From: Marinobacterium alkalitolerans
GTDB taxonomy: Bacteria; Pseudomonadota; Gammaproteobacteria; Pseudomonadales; Balneatricaceae
NCBI RefSeq assembly: GCF_017776525.1
Contig: NZ_JACVEW010000013.1
Span: 1-64,000 of the forward strand
Direction: 5' to 3'
DNA: 64,000 nucleotides
This document shows, piece after piece, positions 47,529 through 57,642 of this stretch. The notes under the pieces are model-generated. The model did not search any database. It saw only the letters and a program-made list of their open reading frames with translations, and was not told the origin of the DNA. The first letter of the stretch is position 1; each line of letters starts with the position of its first letter. A program made the translations under genes and the position numbers.

Positions 47529-49367
47529 ATGGATCCGATCTTGAGTACTGAAGATAAGCAGACCGCATCCGCGAGCAACTCCGAACAGAAACCCGGTAAA
47601 GGCCGTCCTCGTCGTCGTCGCCGCTCTCGCAAGCCGCGTGATGGCGGTGGTAACTGGTCACCCAAGTCATTTGCAGTCCCGGTCGTGGAAGGCAAACGCC
47701 GGTTCCATGACTTCGGTCTCCCTGATGTGCTTATGAGAGCGATAGCCGATCTCAAGTTCGAATATTGCACTCCGATTCAGGCAGCCACTATTCCGCATGC
47801 CTTGAACGGGCGTGACCTGATCGGCAAGGCACAGACCGGCACCGGTAAAACGGCAGCCTTCCTGATCGGTATTATCACTGACCTGATCGACTTTCCTCTG
47901 CCCGGTGAACGCCGCAAGAATGAGCCGCGTGCACTGATTATTGCGCCCACCCGTGAGCTGGCGTTGCAGATCGCGGCCGATGCTGAAGGGCTTTCCAAGT
48001 ACGCCGACCTCTCGGTGGTATCGCTGGTAGGCGGCATGGATTATGAGCGTCAGCGCAAGGCTCTGGCGGCACGCCCCGTGGATATTCTGGTTGCGACGCC
48101 GGGTCGTTTGATTGATTTTGTGCGCTCCAAGGAAGTGGATCTCTACCACGTCGAAGTGCTGGTACTGGATGAAGCCGATCGCATGTTGAGCATGGGCTTT
48201 ATACCGGATGTGCGTACCATCATTCGCCAGACCCCGCGCAAGGGTGCCGACCGCCAGACACTGTTGTACAGCGCCACCTTTACCGATGATGTGATGCGCC
48301 TTGCTGAGCAGTGGACTCAGTCCCCGGTAACGATCGAGATCGAATCCGAGCACAAAACCACTGACAACGTGGCGCAGAAGGTTTTCCTGGTTTCAAGCCA
48401 TGAAAAGTACCAGCTGCTGCGCAACTATCTGCGCATTAATGGCATTGAGCGCGCTATCGTGTTTGGCAATCGTCGACATGAAACCCGTTCGCTGGCCGAC
48501 CGCCTGAGCAAAGATGGCATCAAGGCCGCGTTGATGTCTGGCGAAATCCCGCAGAACAAGCGTCTGAAAACGCTGGAAGACTTCCGTAACGGCAAGATCG
48601 AAGTGCTGGTTGCAACAGACGTGGCAGGCCGCGGCATTCATATCGATGGCGTGACTCACGTGATCAATTACCAGCTGCCTGAAGATGCGGATGACTATGT
48701 TCACCGTATCGGTCGTACCGGTCGAGCCGGTCAAACCGGTACCTCCATCTGTTTCGCCTGCGAGGATGATTCCTTCCTGATCCCCGAGATTGAAAAGGAA
48801 ACCGGCGTCAAGCTGGAGTGTATCCACCCGGATGCCGAGCTGCTGCGACCGCTTGAGCAGGCGCCTGCTGGAAAGCAAGCTGAAAAGGCGGCTGAACCTG
48901 TTGAGCCGGCAAGCACAGCTGACAAGGCGGCAGATGATGCGGCCCAAGCGGATGCGCCTGCTGCCAATGCCGATACCGTTTCCTCCGATCAGGCTGAAGC
49001 CGCTGTTGATAAGGCATCCGAGGCCGAGAGCACCCCGGAGTCTGGAGCCGGTCAAGAGGCAAGTGGTGAGGCAAGCGAGGAGGCCAGGCAGGCAGATGCT
49101 TCTGTGCCAGAAGATTCCTCAAAGCCCGATGATACGGTTATGGTCGCGCAGTCCGACGAGAGCGTGGTGCCACAGTCTTCCACGGAGCCGGCCGTTGAGA
49201 CAGCGGCTGGTGCTCCGTCAAAGGTTGATGCTGCCGAGTGTTCGAACTCAGAATCTGCTGAGCAGTCTGAGCAGTCTGAGCAGTCTGAGCAGTCTGAGCA
49301 GTCTGAGCAGTCTGAGCAGTCTGAGCAGTCTGAGCAGTCTGGGAAAAAAGAAACACCTGTTTCCTGA
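47529..49367 (+). CDS. rhlB: DEAD-box RNA helicase RhlB-like with long acidic tail
   Basis: The core (about residues 50-430) is a DEAD-box helicase: Q motif, [21 protein letters not shown] and [10 protein letters not shown]. The N terminus has a basic [10 protein letters not shown] patch. The C-terminal tail of about 170 residues is low in complexity, rich in Ala, Glu, Asp and Ser, and ends in nine Glu-Gln-Ser repeats. E. coli RhlB is 421 residues and has no such tail. RhlB works with the RNA degradosome. It starts five bases after dinG ends. Confidence 0.85.
   Translation: MDPILSTEDKQTASASNSEQKPGKGRPRRRRRSRKPRDGGGNWSPKSFAVPVVEGKRRFHDFGLPDVLMRAIADLKFEYCTPIQAATIPHALNGRDLIGKAQTGTGKTAAFLIGIITDLIDFPLPGERRKNEPRALIIAPTRELALQIAADAEGLSKYADLSVVSLVGGMDYERQRKALAARPVDILVATPGRLIDFVRSKEVDLYHVEVLVLDEADRMLSMGFIPDVRTIIRQTPRKGADRQTLLYSATFTDDVMRLAEQWTQSPVTIEIESEHKTTDNVAQKVFLVSSHEKYQLLRNYLRINGIERAIVFGNRRHETRSLADRLSKDGIKAALMSGEIPQNKRLKTLEDFRNGKIEVLVATDVAGRGIHIDGVTHVINYQLPEDADDYVHRIGRTGRAGQTGTSICFACEDDSFLIPEIEKETGVKLECIHPDAELLRPLEQAPAGKQAEKAAEPVEPASTADKAADDAAQADAPAANADTVSSDQAEAAVDKASEAESTPESGAGQEASGEASEEARQADASVPEDSSKPDDTVMVAQSDESVVPQSSTEPAVETAAGAPSKVDAAECSNSESAEQSEQSEQSEQSEQSEQSEQSEQSEQSGKKETPVS
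49260..49340 (+). repeat. Nine-copy 9-bp tandem repeat in the rhlB tail
   Basis: GAGCAGTCT is repeated nine times without a mismatch (81 bp), encoding (Glu-Gln-Ser)9. Because the unit is a multiple of three, copy-number changes keep the frame. Confidence 0.97.
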
Positions 49368-49378
49368 GATCAGGCCTG

Positions 49379-49591
49379 ATGAGTGATAAGCATAATCTGC
49401 AGCGCATCAGTACGGTACTGGCCATCCTGGTCAGTGCCTTTTTTGCCGCTATTGCGGTTGCCGGTTACCAGCGCACTGAAGATCTGAAGCAATTGCTGCT
49501 CTTTCTGCTGCTGGCTGGCCTTTCATTCGTTATCGTCAAGTTACTCTTTGCCGGCATCGGCCGGCTGCTGGATAAAATTGATTCACCCTGA
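49379..49591 (+). CDS. Small two-helix membrane protein
   Basis: A 70-residue protein with two hydrophobic segments (residues 10-28, VLAILVSAFFAAIAVAG, and 38-58, LLLFLLLAGLSFVIVKLLF), a likely helical hairpin in the inner membrane. I cannot assign a family. It lies 11 bases after rhlB and 39 before gpsA on the same strand, so it may be part of that transcript. Confidence 0.65.
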   Translation: MSDKHNLQRISTVLAILVSAFFAAIAVAGYQRTEDLKQLLLFLLLAGLSFVIVKLLFAGIGRLLDKIDSP

Positions 49592-49630
49592 TCGGTGTTG
49601 GCAGTCAGCCAGACTGCCTGGGGAGATTAG

Positions 49631-50668
49631 ATGAACTCAGACACGCCTGTTGCAGTCCTCGGGGGCGGCAGCTTTGGTACCGTGTTGGCCAACCTGATGG
49701 CCGAAAAAGGGTTGTCAGTAAGGTTGTGGATGCGCAATGCCGACACGGTTGACGAGATCAACCGCTGTTCCGTCAATAGCCGTTACCTGCCCGGTGTAAC
49801 CCTTGCAAAGTCACTGGTGGCAACGGATAGCCTGGAAGAAGCACTCAAGGATGTGGCCGTTGTATTTGTGGCCATACCCAGTGGCGCTTTTCGTGATGTG
49901 ATTCGACAGGCGGCACCACTGCTGTCGTCTGACCAGATGCTGGTATCAACAACCAAGGGGATTGAAGCCGGTACCTTCTGCTTGATGAGCCAGATCATCG
50001 AGCAGGAATGTCCCGATGCACGCCACGGGGTGTTGAGCGGACCTAACCTGGCCAAGGAGATCGCTCGCAAGCAGTTGACTGCCACGGTCATTGCCAGCAC
50101 GGATGAGCAGGTGCGCGATCAGGTTCAGGTGTTGCTGCATACGTCCTATTTCCGTGTGTATGCCAGTACAGATACATACGGCGTTGAGCTGGGGGGCACG
50201 CTCAAGAATATCTATGCCATTGCGGCCGGCATGAGTGCGGCGCTTGGCATGGGTGAAAATACCAAAAGCATGCTGATGACGCGCAGTCTGGCAGAGATGA
50301 GTCGGTTTGCAGTGAGCCTCGGGGCCAATCCGTTTACCTTTCTTGGCCTGGCGGGTGTGGGTGACCTGATCGTAACCTGCATGTCTCCTCTGAGCCGAAA
50401 CTACCGCGTGGGCTATGCTTTGGGTGAGGGTAAAACCCTGGATCAGGCGGTTGATGCGCTGGGCGAAGTGGCGGAGGGCGTCAATACCCTTCGGTTGGTC
50501 AAGGAAAAGGCGGAAAGCATGGATATCTATATGCCGCTGGTGTCCGGGCTGTATGAGGTCGTGTTCAATCATGCCCCGGTCAAGGAAGTGGCGCGCGGCA
50601 TGATGTTGAATACCCAGAGCACTGATGTGGAGTTTGTGCTGCCGCGTCAGGAGGTGCAATGCAGCTGA
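49631..50668 (+). CDS. gpsA: Glycerol-3-phosphate dehydrogenase [NAD(P)+]
   Basis: A 345-residue cytoplasmic enzyme making sn-glycerol 3-phosphate for phospholipids. The dinucleotide loop is [18 protein letters not shown], with the substrate region SGPNLAKEI and the conserved [15 protein letters not shown] containing the catalytic Lys. It overlaps sixA by ten bases. Confidence 0.96.
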   Translation: MNSDTPVAVLGGGSFGTVLANLMAEKGLSVRLWMRNADTVDEINRCSVNSRYLPGVTLAKSLVATDSLEEALKDVAVVFVAIPSGAFRDVIRQAAPLLSSDQMLVSTTKGIEAGTFCLMSQIIEQECPDARHGVLSGPNLAKEIARKQLTATVIASTDEQVRDQVQVLLHTSYFRVYASTDTYGVELGGTLKNIYAIAAGMSAALGMGENTKSMLMTRSLAEMSRFAVSLGANPFTFLGLAGVGDLIVTCMSPLSRNYRVGYALGEGKTLDQAVDALGEVAEGVNTLRLVKEKAESMDIYMPLVSGLYEVVFNHAPVKEVARGMMLNTQSTDVEFVLPRQEVQCS

Positions 50669-51129
50669 TAGTGCTGCGTCATGCTGAGGCGGAACCTGGT
50701 GGTGATCAAGATGCAAATCGTGCTCTGACCCGGCGCGGTGTGTTGCAGGCCGAAAGCATGGGGCGGCAGCTCGCTCAGTCCTTTGATCATTTGCAGGTTG
50801 TGGCAAGCCCCTGGCTGAGGGCTGCCGAAACCGCCCTGATTATAGCCGCATCTACAGGCTCGGATGTGGGGCATCTGGATAGGCTTCTGCCGTCCGGAGA
50901 CCCCGTCTCGGTGGCGCAGGCGCTGGAGCCATTATGGTGTGACGATGGGGCGTTATTGGTGGTGACTCATCAGCCGCTGTGTGGTCGTTTGATCAACTGG
51001 CTGGTGGAAGGGGTGGCCGACCCGGCGCCTGTGGCTCCCTGCAGCGGTGCTCAGCTGTCTCTCGAGTGGCCTGCTGCCGGCATGGCCCGTTTTCCTCGTT
51101 GGCTTTCAGCCGATCTATCCCCGTATTGA
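50659..51129 (+). CDS. sixA: Phosphohistidine phosphatase SixA
   Basis: A 156-residue histidine-phosphatase-fold protein with the RHG-type start [20 protein letters not shown] and the late His in VVTHQPLCG. SixA removes phosphate from histidine domains of two-component or PTS proteins in E. coli. It is coupled to gpsA by overlap and followed by a hydrolase gene six bases downstream. Confidence 0.9.
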   Translation: MQLIVLRHAEAEPGGDQDANRALTRRGVLQAESMGRQLAQSFDHLQVVASPWLRAAETALIIAASTGSDVGHLDRLLPSGDPVSVAQALEPLWCDDGALLVVTHQPLCGRLINWLVEGVADPAPVAPCSGAQLSLEWPAAGMARFPRWLSADLSPY

Positions 51130-51135
51130 TGACGT

Positions 51136-51987
51136 ATGGAATCTGTAGAAGAACTGCGATTTGAGGTTAACGGCCGATTGATGGCCGCAAGGGCTGTTGG
51201 TCCTGCAACCGGCACCCCGGTGCTGGCCTTGCATGGCTGGCTGGATAATGCTGCCTCGTTTCGTGCCCTTGAGCCGCTACTGGGTGGTGTCAGGCTGATC
51301 TGTCTGGACCTTATGGGCCACGGCTTCTCGTCACACAGGCCCGAGTCCGTTCCCTATTATATTTGGGATAACGTGGCCGATGTGGTTGCAGTGGCGGACG
51401 AGCTGGGTTGGGAGCACTTCCATCTGCTGGGGCACTCAATGGGTGCAGGTGTTTCGTCACTGCTGGCCGGTGCAATGCCGGAGCGTGTGCTGAGCCTTGT
51501 GCTGATTGAAGGCCTGGCTCCGCAGACAGACTCGCCGGAAGAGCTGCCTGCCAAAATGGCGCAGGCGATTCGTCGCCATCAGCGACCTGCGCGTAACCCG
51601 CGCTACTACGCGTCTATTGAAGAGGCTGTACAGGCGCGGATGAAAGGCCGGTTCCCGGTTGGGGAACAGGCTGCACGATGGCTGGTCGAACGTTCAATAG
51701 TGAATACGTCCAAGGGCTTTTGCTGGCGCAGTGACTCGGCGCTGATACTGCCCTCGGTTTTGCGGCTCAGTGAAGACCAGGTCAGGGCTTTTCTCGCCGC
51801 AATCACCGCTCCTGCTCTATTGATTCTCGGGGACCAGGGAATTGCGAATGACAGGCTCGAGTCACGAGCGCAAACCATACGGCAGTTGCAGCGGATGATG
51901 TTGCGGGGCAACCATCACTTGCATATGGAGCCCGAACCCGCCGAGCAGATTGCGCAGGAGATCAAGGCGTTTTACAGCTCGCTCTAA
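51136..51987 (+). CDS. Alpha/beta hydrolase
   Basis: A 283-residue cytoplasmic alpha/beta hydrolase. ALHGWLDNAASF gives the oxyanion strand, LGHSMGAGVSSL the nucleophile Ser, LILGDQGIANDR the acid region and GNHHLHMEP the His. Such proteins range from esterases to haloalkane dehalogenases and the substrate is not clear. It follows sixA by six bases. Confidence 0.83.
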   Translation: MESVEELRFEVNGRLMAARAVGPATGTPVLALHGWLDNAASFRALEPLLGGVRLICLDLMGHGFSSHRPESVPYYIWDNVADVVAVADELGWEHFHLLGHSMGAGVSSLLAGAMPERVLSLVLIEGLAPQTDSPEELPAKMAQAIRRHQRPARNPRYYASIEEAVQARMKGRFPVGEQAARWLVERSIVNTSKGFCWRSDSALILPSVLRLSEDQVRAFLAAITAPALLILGDQGIANDRLESRAQTIRQLQRMMLRGNHHLHMEPEPAEQIAQEIKAFYSSL

Positions 51988-52002
51988 ACAGGAGGTACGC
52001 GC

Positions 52003-52860
52003 ATGAGGGGTATGAGACTGGCAAGGAAATGTTTATGGCTGCTGGCGTCTTTGGTTGCATCAGTGCAGGTGGCAGCGGAAACGCTTCCTTCGCTTGACCC
52101 TTTCCCGCTTGCGCGTGAGATCAGTCATCTTGAGCGCACCGAGCCTGACTATCGACTGATGCTCGGTGGTGTTGTCAAAATCAATGGACTCGTTCGCAGT
52201 GACAGAGAGCAGCGCCTCAGTGCGAACCTGGCCCGAACCACCTGGCAGCTGCCTTCAGGTTATGGGCCTGAAGCAGGTTTCAACTTCCTGCGCAAGCAGT
52301 TGCTTGATCATCAGTCGCGAATTCTCTTCGAATGTTCGGGCCGGCAGTGTGGACCCAGTAACATATGGGCCAATGAAATATTCGGACAGTCCCGTCTCTA
52401 TGGGGTCGACAGCTCCCAGTATTACGCGGCCTTCGAGCTGGATCACGGGCATGCTGCGGTCTATGCCGTCAGAAGAGGCAATGGTCGAGTCTATCTGCAC
52501 GCGGACTTGCTCAGCAATGACAGTCTGACGGCAACCGAGCTTACGCAGCTGGTACGTCAGCGAGGCTATGCAGAAGTGAGTGACTGGCCGGACTCACGCG
52601 ACCGTGCGGTGAAGTCATTGCTGGGCGTGTTGGAGTCCTTTCCCGACAGTCGTATTGCGGTAGTCGTACACTGGCAGAGTCGTGACCTTGACCTGTCCCT
52701 GAGTCAATCCCAGGAAGCGGCTGATCGGCTCAAGCGCTCACTGGTAGAAGAGGGGGTAGACGCCTCACGTATCAGTGCGAGAGGGGTTGGCGCGCTGGTA
52801 CCGAGTGTGCTGGGGAGTCGTAAGAGTGTAGCGGTTGTACTGCTGCAGTCCGAAGAATAA
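52003..52860 (+). CDS. Exported DUF4892 / OmpA-like protein
   Basis: A 285-residue protein with a signal peptide (LASLVASVQVAAE). The N-terminal part resembles DUF4892, and the last 90 residues match an OmpA-like C domain (SRDLDLSLSQSQEAADRLKRSL, GVDASRISARGVG), expected to bind peptidoglycan. It should be periplasmic or outer-membrane linked. AGGAGG stands seven bases before the ATG. Confidence 0.8.
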   Translation: MRGMRLARKCLWLLASLVASVQVAAETLPSLDPFPLAREISHLERTEPDYRLMLGGVVKINGLVRSDREQRLSANLARTTWQLPSGYGPEAGFNFLRKQLLDHQSRILFECSGRQCGPSNIWANEIFGQSRLYGVDSSQYYAAFELDHGHAAVYAVRRGNGRVYLHADLLSNDSLTATELTQLVRQRGYAEVSDWPDSRDRAVKSLLGVLESFPDSRIAVVVHWQSRDLDLSLSQSQEAADRLKRSLVEEGVDASRISARGVGALVPSVLGSRKSVAVVLLQSEE

Positions 52861-52874
52861 CCGCAGGTGACAGA

Positions 52875-52896
52875 CGGGGGCGTGCTCTTGCCCCCG
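52875..52896. terminator. Possible terminator hairpin between convergent genes
   Basis: Seven-base-pair GC stem (52875-52881 with 52890-52896) in the gap between the OmpA-like gene and folE. No T tract follows on either strand, so it may be a weak terminator or a stabiliser. Confidence 0.35.
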
Positions 52897-52915
52897 AAAC
52901 AGCGACTTCCTGAAA

Positions 52916-53455
52916 TCAGCGAACCAGGGACAGGAATTCGTTACGGGTTGCCTCGTTGTCGCGGAAAGAACCCAGCATCATGGATGTCGTCATGGATGCA
53001 TTCTGTTTCTCCACGCCGCGCATCATCATGCACATATGCTGTGCTTCAATCACAACGCCTACACCCGCCGCTCCAGTGACACTCTGAATGGCTTCCGCGA
53101 TCTCTTTGGTCATGTTTTCCTGAATCTGAAGGCGACGGGCAAACATGTCGACGATGCGTGCTAGTTTGGACAGTCCAACAACCTTGCCTTGCGGGATATA
53201 GGCAACATGAGCCTTGCCGATAAAGGGCAGCAGATGGTGCTCGCACAGAGAGTAGAGCTCGATGTTCCGTACCAGAACCATTTCGCTGTTATCAGACGGA
53301 AAAAGCGCGCCATTGACCACTTCTTCGAGAGACTGAGTATAGCCTTGAGTCAGGTAGCGCATTGCCTTGGCGGCACGTGCCGGTGTATCCCTCAACCCTT
53401 CTCGTTCTAGGTCCTCTCCAATCTGTTCAATGATCTGGGAGTAGGCTGTTTCCAT
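52916..53455 (-). CDS. folE: GTP cyclohydrolase I
   Basis: A 179-residue enzyme making dihydroneopterin triphosphate for folate and, through QueD and QueE, for queuosine. Zinc ligands are in [10 protein letters not shown] and the last His-rich segment [11 protein letters not shown] is typical. I choose the ATG at 53455 (AGGAACC three bases upstream); the open frame extends to 53518 without support. The length fits type IA FolE. Confidence 0.95.
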   Translation of the reverse strand: METAYSQIIEQIGEDLEREGLRDTPARAAKAMRYLTQGYTQSLEEVVNGALFPSDNSEMVLVRNIELYSLCEHHLLPFIGKAHVAYIPQGKVVGLSKLARIVDMFARRLQIQENMTKEIAEAIQSVTGAAGVGVVIEAQHMCMMMRGVEKQNASMTTSMMLGSFRDNEATRNEFLSLVR

Positions 53456-53545
53456 CTTGGTTCCTCGGCTGATCGCGGCAACTGACTGAAAACGGCGTAA
53501 ATTACTTGAATATGACACTCGGGTAAAGAGCTGCCGCCCGGGAGG

Positions 53546-54613
53546 TCATAATCCCCCCATCAGTTTCAGTCGCAGTGCCACGTTGGTACGTGAGTCAGCA
53601 TTTTGCAGCGCTTCTTCAATGCTGATTTTGCCATCCTGATACAGGTTGAGGAGGTTAACATCGAAGGTGTGGGCAGCCGGGTTGCTGCTTTGGTCGATCG
53701 CTTCACGAATGCGCGAGTATTCACCGCGGGCGATCAGTTTTGTGATGTAGGGCGTGTTGATCAGCACTTCTGTGGCGGGAATGAATTTTCCATCTACGTC
53801 CCGGATCAGGCGCAACGCCACGATGGCTCTGAGGTTGAGCGACAGGTCCGTGTTGACCTTGTGGCGGGTGTTTTCATGGAAAAAGTTGCTGATGTGTTCA
53901 ATGGCCTGAACGGCATTGTTGGCATGCAGCGTGGACAGACACAGGTGGCCGGTCTCGGAGTAGCGCATCGCATGCTCGACAGTATCCTTGTCCCTCAGCT
54001 CGCCAATCATGATGACATCAGGGGCTTCGCGCAGGGCATTTTTAAGCGCGTTATCGTAGGAGAGGGTGTCGACACCCACTTCGCGCTGGTTAATGAGCGA
54101 GCGCTTGTTGGTGTGCAGAAACTCGATCGGGTCTTCCACCGTCAGAATATGACCGGATGAGCGCAGGTTGCGGTGCTCAATCATGGAGGCGAGGGCGGTG
54201 GACTTGCCGGACCCGGTTGCCCCGACCAGCAATACCAGGCCGCTGCGCAGCATGATCAGGTTTTCCAGCACGGCGGGTAGCCTGAGTTCTTCAATGCCGG
54301 GGATTTGGTGGCGAATCATGCGAATCACCATGGCCACATCTCCGCGCTGGCGGTAGACGTTCACGCGAAAGCGGCCAATACCCCGTTCTTCGTAGGCAAA
54401 ATTCAACTCCATTTCATCACGAAACTGGCCTGCCTGATGCTCATTCATCAGGCTGTGGGCGAGCTTGTCGATGTCGTCCGGGGTGAGCTGTTGATCATCG
54501 GCAGGCTTTATAACGCCCTGAACCTTCATCTGGACGGGCGTGTGGCTGCTGAAGAAGAGATCGGATGCACCGGTTTCGGCCATCGCTTGAAGGTGTTTCT
54601 GCAGGTCGACCAT
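53546..54613 (-). CDS. pilU: PilT/PilU-type twitching motility ATPase
   Basis: A 355-residue hexameric retraction ATPase of type IV pili. Walker A is VGATGSGKST, with the Asp box LTVEDPIEF, Walker B VIMIGELRD and the His box GHLCLSTLHANNA. The N-terminal part (ASDLFFSSHTPVQMKVQG) is PilU-like and the protein is shorter at its C end than P. aeruginosa PilU (382 aa). No other pil gene lies nearby. PilT is an alternative name. Confidence 0.85.
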   Translation of the reverse strand: MVDLQKHLQAMAETGASDLFFSSHTPVQMKVQGVIKPADDQQLTPDDIDKLAHSLMNEHQAGQFRDEMELNFAYEERGIGRFRVNVYRQRGDVAMVIRMIRHQIPGIEELRLPAVLENLIMLRSGLVLLVGATGSGKSTALASMIEHRNLRSSGHILTVEDPIEFLHTNKRSLINQREVGVDTLSYDNALKNALREAPDVIMIGELRDKDTVEHAMRYSETGHLCLSTLHANNAVQAIEHISNFFHENTRHKVNTDLSLNLRAIVALRLIRDVDGKFIPATEVLINTPYITKLIARGEYSRIREAIDQSSNPAAHTFDVNLLNLYQDGKISIEEALQNADSRTNVALRLKLMGGL

Positions 54614-54662
54614 GCTAGTTCCCTTTCCGGTATGCGCGCCGGTTAAGCATAGCCTTAAATTA

Positions 54663-55238
54663 TCAGGATGCCTGTCTTTTCAAAAGCACATATACAGCGC
54701 CGGTCCCGCCGTCGCGTGGTTGAGCCGAACAAAAGGCCAGCACGCTGTTCAATTGGCGCAGCCAGTCGTTAACACAGGACTTCAACAAGGCGGGTTGTCC
54801 CGCCTGGGTATGGCTTTTGCCATGGATAATAATGACGGCGCGCATCTGCTGACGGCAGGCGTCACGGATAAAATGGCTGAGCTCATCACGCGCCTGATCA
54901 ACGGTGTAGCCGTGCAGATCAAGTCCGGCTTCCCAGGGGATATGGCCCTTGTGCAGCCGCTTCAGTGTCGCCAGTTGCACGCCGGGTGCCGCAAACAGCA
55001 ATTCATCGTTGGAGTCCAGAATGTCTTTGGCTTCGGATGAAAGCCCGTCAATGACCTGTTCGACTTCCCGCGCGGCTGCCTGACGGCGGTAACGGGTGCT
55101 GGCGTCAGGGCGCGGCTTCAACAGGCCCTTGGCCTGTCGGTGTGAGTGGTGGCGGTCATGCTTGAGCGGGGTGACCCCGCGCATGGCTTCGCCAAAATCC
55201 AGATCGTCGTCGTTATCGTCGTCATAGGTATAAGACAT
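54663..55238 (-). CDS. Smr domain protein
   Basis: A protein of 191 residues with an N-terminal acidic linker (YDDDNDDDLDFGEAM) and a C-terminal Smr domain: DLHGYTVDQARDEL, VIIHGKSHT and AQPRDGGTGAVYVLL. Smr domains are nucleases, including MutS-independent endonucleases. I choose the ATG at 55238; the longer TTG start at 55247 is possible. Neither has a strong ribosome site. Confidence 0.85.
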   Translation of the reverse strand: MSYTYDDDNDDDLDFGEAMRGVTPLKHDRHHSHRQAKGLLKPRPDASTRYRRQAAAREVEQVIDGLSSEAKDILDSNDELLFAAPGVQLATLKRLHKGHIPWEAGLDLHGYTVDQARDELSHFIRDACRQQMRAVIIIHGKSHTQAGQPALLKSCVNDWLRQLNSVLAFCSAQPRDGGTGAVYVLLKRQAS

Positions 55239-55301
55239 GGCGTTCAATGAAGGTTTTCAGTAACATGCTGGGCTCAAAGGCAACCTATTATCAGGCGATA
55301 C

Positions 55302-56219
55302 ATGAAGTCGGATCAAGCCGCCGTTCTCTCCGAGCTGCACACCCTTAGAGATTTTATCCGCTGGACACTGAGTGAATTCAACCGTCATCAGGTGTTTTTT
55401 GGGCATGGCCATTCCGAAGCCTGGGATGAGGCCAGTCAATTGGTCCTGAATGCCGTCGACCTGCCCTGGGATACCAATCCGGCGGTGCTTGATGCGCGCT
55501 TGACCCAGTCTGAAAAGGAGCGCGTGCTCAGCTTTGTGTCTCAGCGTGTCCATGCGCGCAAGCCGCTGCCTTACATCACCGGAGAAGCCTGGTTTATGGG
55601 CCTCCCCTTTACGGTGGATGAGCGGGTCCTGATTCCACGTTCCCCTATTGCGCAACTGATCGATACGGCTTTTGAGCCCTGGCTGCGCCCGGGCCCTGTC
55701 GGGCGGATCCTGGACCTGTGCACCGGCAGTGGCTGTATCGGTATTGCCTGTGCCTATGCATTTGAAGAAGCCGAGGTGGATCTGGCGGATATTTCGGCCG
55801 ATGCGCTTGAGGTTGCCCGTCAGAATATTGATCGCCACATGCTGGCCGACCGTGTGCGTGCTTGCCAGGGGGATCTGTTCGACGCCGTTCAGGGTACTAC
55901 CTATGATCTGATCGTCAGCAACCCGCCCTACGTGGATGCAGACGACCTGGCACAGATGCCTGCCGAATATCACCACGAACCCTCGCTGGCGCTGGGCTCA
56001 GGCCCTGATGGGCTGGATATTACACGGCGTATCTTGCGTCAGGCGGCCGACCACCTGAACCCCGAAGGGCTTCTGGTCGTGGAGGTTGGCAACAGTGAAG
56101 TGCACCTGATGCAGAGCATGCCTGAACTGCCGCTGATATGGGTTGAGCTGGAGCAGGGTGGCAATGGAGTGTTTGTCATCACGGCCGAAGAGCTGCGTGC
56201 CCACGCGGATTTGTTATAA
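55302..56219 (+). CDS. prmB: 50S ribosomal protein L3 glutamine methyltransferase
   Basis: A 305-residue SAM-dependent enzyme methylating Gln150 of ribosomal protein L3. Motifs are RILDLCTGSGCIGIACA and SNPPYVD, the NPPY signature of glutamine methyltransferases. The N-terminal region distinguishes it from PrmC. aroC follows 49 bases downstream, an arrangement shared with Pseudomonas. Confidence 0.94.
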   Translation: MKSDQAAVLSELHTLRDFIRWTLSEFNRHQVFFGHGHSEAWDEASQLVLNAVDLPWDTNPAVLDARLTQSEKERVLSFVSQRVHARKPLPYITGEAWFMGLPFTVDERVLIPRSPIAQLIDTAFEPWLRPGPVGRILDLCTGSGCIGIACAYAFEEAEVDLADISADALEVARQNIDRHMLADRVRACQGDLFDAVQGTTYDLIVSNPPYVDADDLAQMPAEYHHEPSLALGSGPDGLDITRRILRQAADHLNPEGLLVVEVGNSEVHLMQSMPELPLIWVELEQGGNGVFVITAEELRAHADLL

Positions 56220-56268
56220 CCTGAGTGGCCTGCTGCAAGGCCATTTATACGTCTGAGCAGAGAGAAAA

Positions 56269-57378
56269 ATGTCCGGTAACAGCTTTGGAAAACTGTTCAC
56301 AGTCACTACCTTCGGTGAAAGCCATGGCCCTGCGCTGGGTTGCATTGTTGATGGCTGCCCTCCCGGGATCGAATTGAGCGAAGCCGATCTTCAGGCTGAT
56401 CTGGATCGCCGCAAACCGGGCACATCACGCCACACGACCCAGCGTCGTGAGCCGGACGAGGTTCGGATTCTGTCCGGCGTTTTTGAAGGCAAAACCACGG
56501 GTACCGCCATCGGTCTGCTGATCGAGAATACGGATCAGCGCTCCAAGGATTATTCCAATATCGCAGAGACGTTCCGTCCGGCGCATGCGGATTATGTGTA
56601 CTCGCACAAGTACGGCTTCCGGGATTACCGCGGCGGTGGTCGCTCTTCGGCACGCGAGACCGCCATGCGGGTGGCTGCCGGGGCCATTGCCAAAAAAGTA
56701 CTGGCGGCCAAGGGTATCGAAGTGCGCGGTTACCTGTCCCAGCTTGGACCTATCGCGATTGACCCGGCCCGGTTTGACTGGGACCAGGTGAATGCAAACC
56801 CGTTCTTCTCTCCCGATGCCGAGGCGGCCGAGCAGATGGCCGAGTACATGGATGCGCTGCGCAAGGAGGGCAACTCCATCGGTGCGCGTATCTCGGTAGA
56901 AGCCACGGGTGTCCCGGTCGGGCTGGGCGAGCCGATTTTTGACCGGCTGGATGCCGATCTGGCGCATGCCTTGATGAGCATTAATGCGGTCAAGGGCGTT
57001 GAAATCGGGGATGGCTTTGCTGTCGTCAACCAGAAAGGTACCGAGCATCGTGATGAAATGACGCCGGACGGTTTTATGTCCAATCATGCCGGCGGCATCC
57101 TGGGCGGCATTTCCACCGGGCAGGCGATCAGTGCCCATATTGCGCTGAAGCCGACTTCAAGCCTCAGATTGCCCGGTCGCAGTATCAACGCCTCTGGCGA
57201 AGCGATTGAGGTGGTGACCAAGGGCCGTCACGACCCCTGTGTCGGCATTCGTGCTACGCCTATTGCCGAAGCGATGATGGCGATTGTCCTGTTGGATCAT
57301 CTGTTGCGTGATCGTGCTCAGAACGCGGATGTCAGTACGGATCTGCCGGTTCTGGCTGACGTGGATCAGGGCAAATGA
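56269..57378 (+). CDS. aroC: Chorismate synthase
   Basis: A 369-residue FMN-dependent enzyme converting EPSP to chorismate, the last common step to aromatic amino acids. Signatures: [37 protein letters not shown]-like segment with RRKPG, and [29 protein letters not shown] in the central region. Length is normal. Confidence 0.97.
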   Translation: MSGNSFGKLFTVTTFGESHGPALGCIVDGCPPGIELSEADLQADLDRRKPGTSRHTTQRREPDEVRILSGVFEGKTTGTAIGLLIENTDQRSKDYSNIAETFRPAHADYVYSHKYGFRDYRGGGRSSARETAMRVAAGAIAKKVLAAKGIEVRGYLSQLGPIAIDPARFDWDQVNANPFFSPDAEAAEQMAEYMDALRKEGNSIGARISVEATGVPVGLGEPIFDRLDADLAHALMSINAVKGVEIGDGFAVVNQKGTEHRDEMTPDGFMSNHAGGILGGISTGQAISAHIALKPTSSLRLPGRSINASGEAIEVVTKGRHDPCVGIRATPIAEAMMAIVLLDHLLRDRAQNADVSTDLPVLADVDQGK

Positions 57379-57429
57379 CGGCTGGATGACAGCTGCCTTA
57401 AATTAATCGGACAGTGCCGCGTTTTATGC

Positions 57430-57458
57430 TTGAATTTTGAGCAGAACGCGGTTTAAAT
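57430..57458 (+). promoter_or_regulatory. Sigma-70 promoter of the speD leader
   Basis: TTGAAT (57430-57435), a 17-bp spacer and TTAAAT (57453-57458) give a start near 57465, which leaves a leader of about 178 nt before the speD ATG. Confidence 0.7.
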
Positions 57459-57477
57459 GCGCACAAATCTGATACGT

Positions 57478-57605
57478 CCCAACCCTTCGGGAATTGCGGA
57501 GTTCAGATGGATTGAGTTCATGTTGTGAGAGTAGTTTTTCCTCCCGCATGGATTATGTCCATTTGAGTCTCGGTCAAGGCTCGGGAGGTTGGGTTTTTCT
57601 TTTTT
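57478..57605 (+). promoter_or_regulatory. Structured leader with terminator-like 3' end upstream of speD
   Basis: CCCAACC (57478-57484) is complementary to GGTTGGG (57588-57594), which is followed at once by T5CT5. Within this, CCTCCC (57541-57546) pairs with GGGAGG (57584-57589), enclosing two small hairpins at 57549-57563 and about 57566-57583. The two long pairings share bases and so compete. This looks like a premature terminator/antiterminator or a terminated small RNA. ANGGA motifs occur but I do not assign a class. Confidence 0.55.
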
Positions 57606-57642
57606 AACTCTGTGTAAACAGACTTGTCTGGAGTCAACCCCC

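Noticed and set aside
49260-49340. Tandem repeat considered as a CRISPR-like array
   Set aside because: Units are 9 bp and contiguous with no spacers; it is a coding minisatellite.
49138-49425. Minus-strand frame rich in Thr-Ala-Gln repeats
   Set aside because: It is the antisense shadow of the 9-bp repeat in rhlB, with no ribosome site or conserved domain.
57549-57617. Short open frame of 22 codons inside the speD leader as a leader peptide
   Set aside because: No ribosome site precedes its ATG and it runs through the terminator-like tract; the structure explains the region better.
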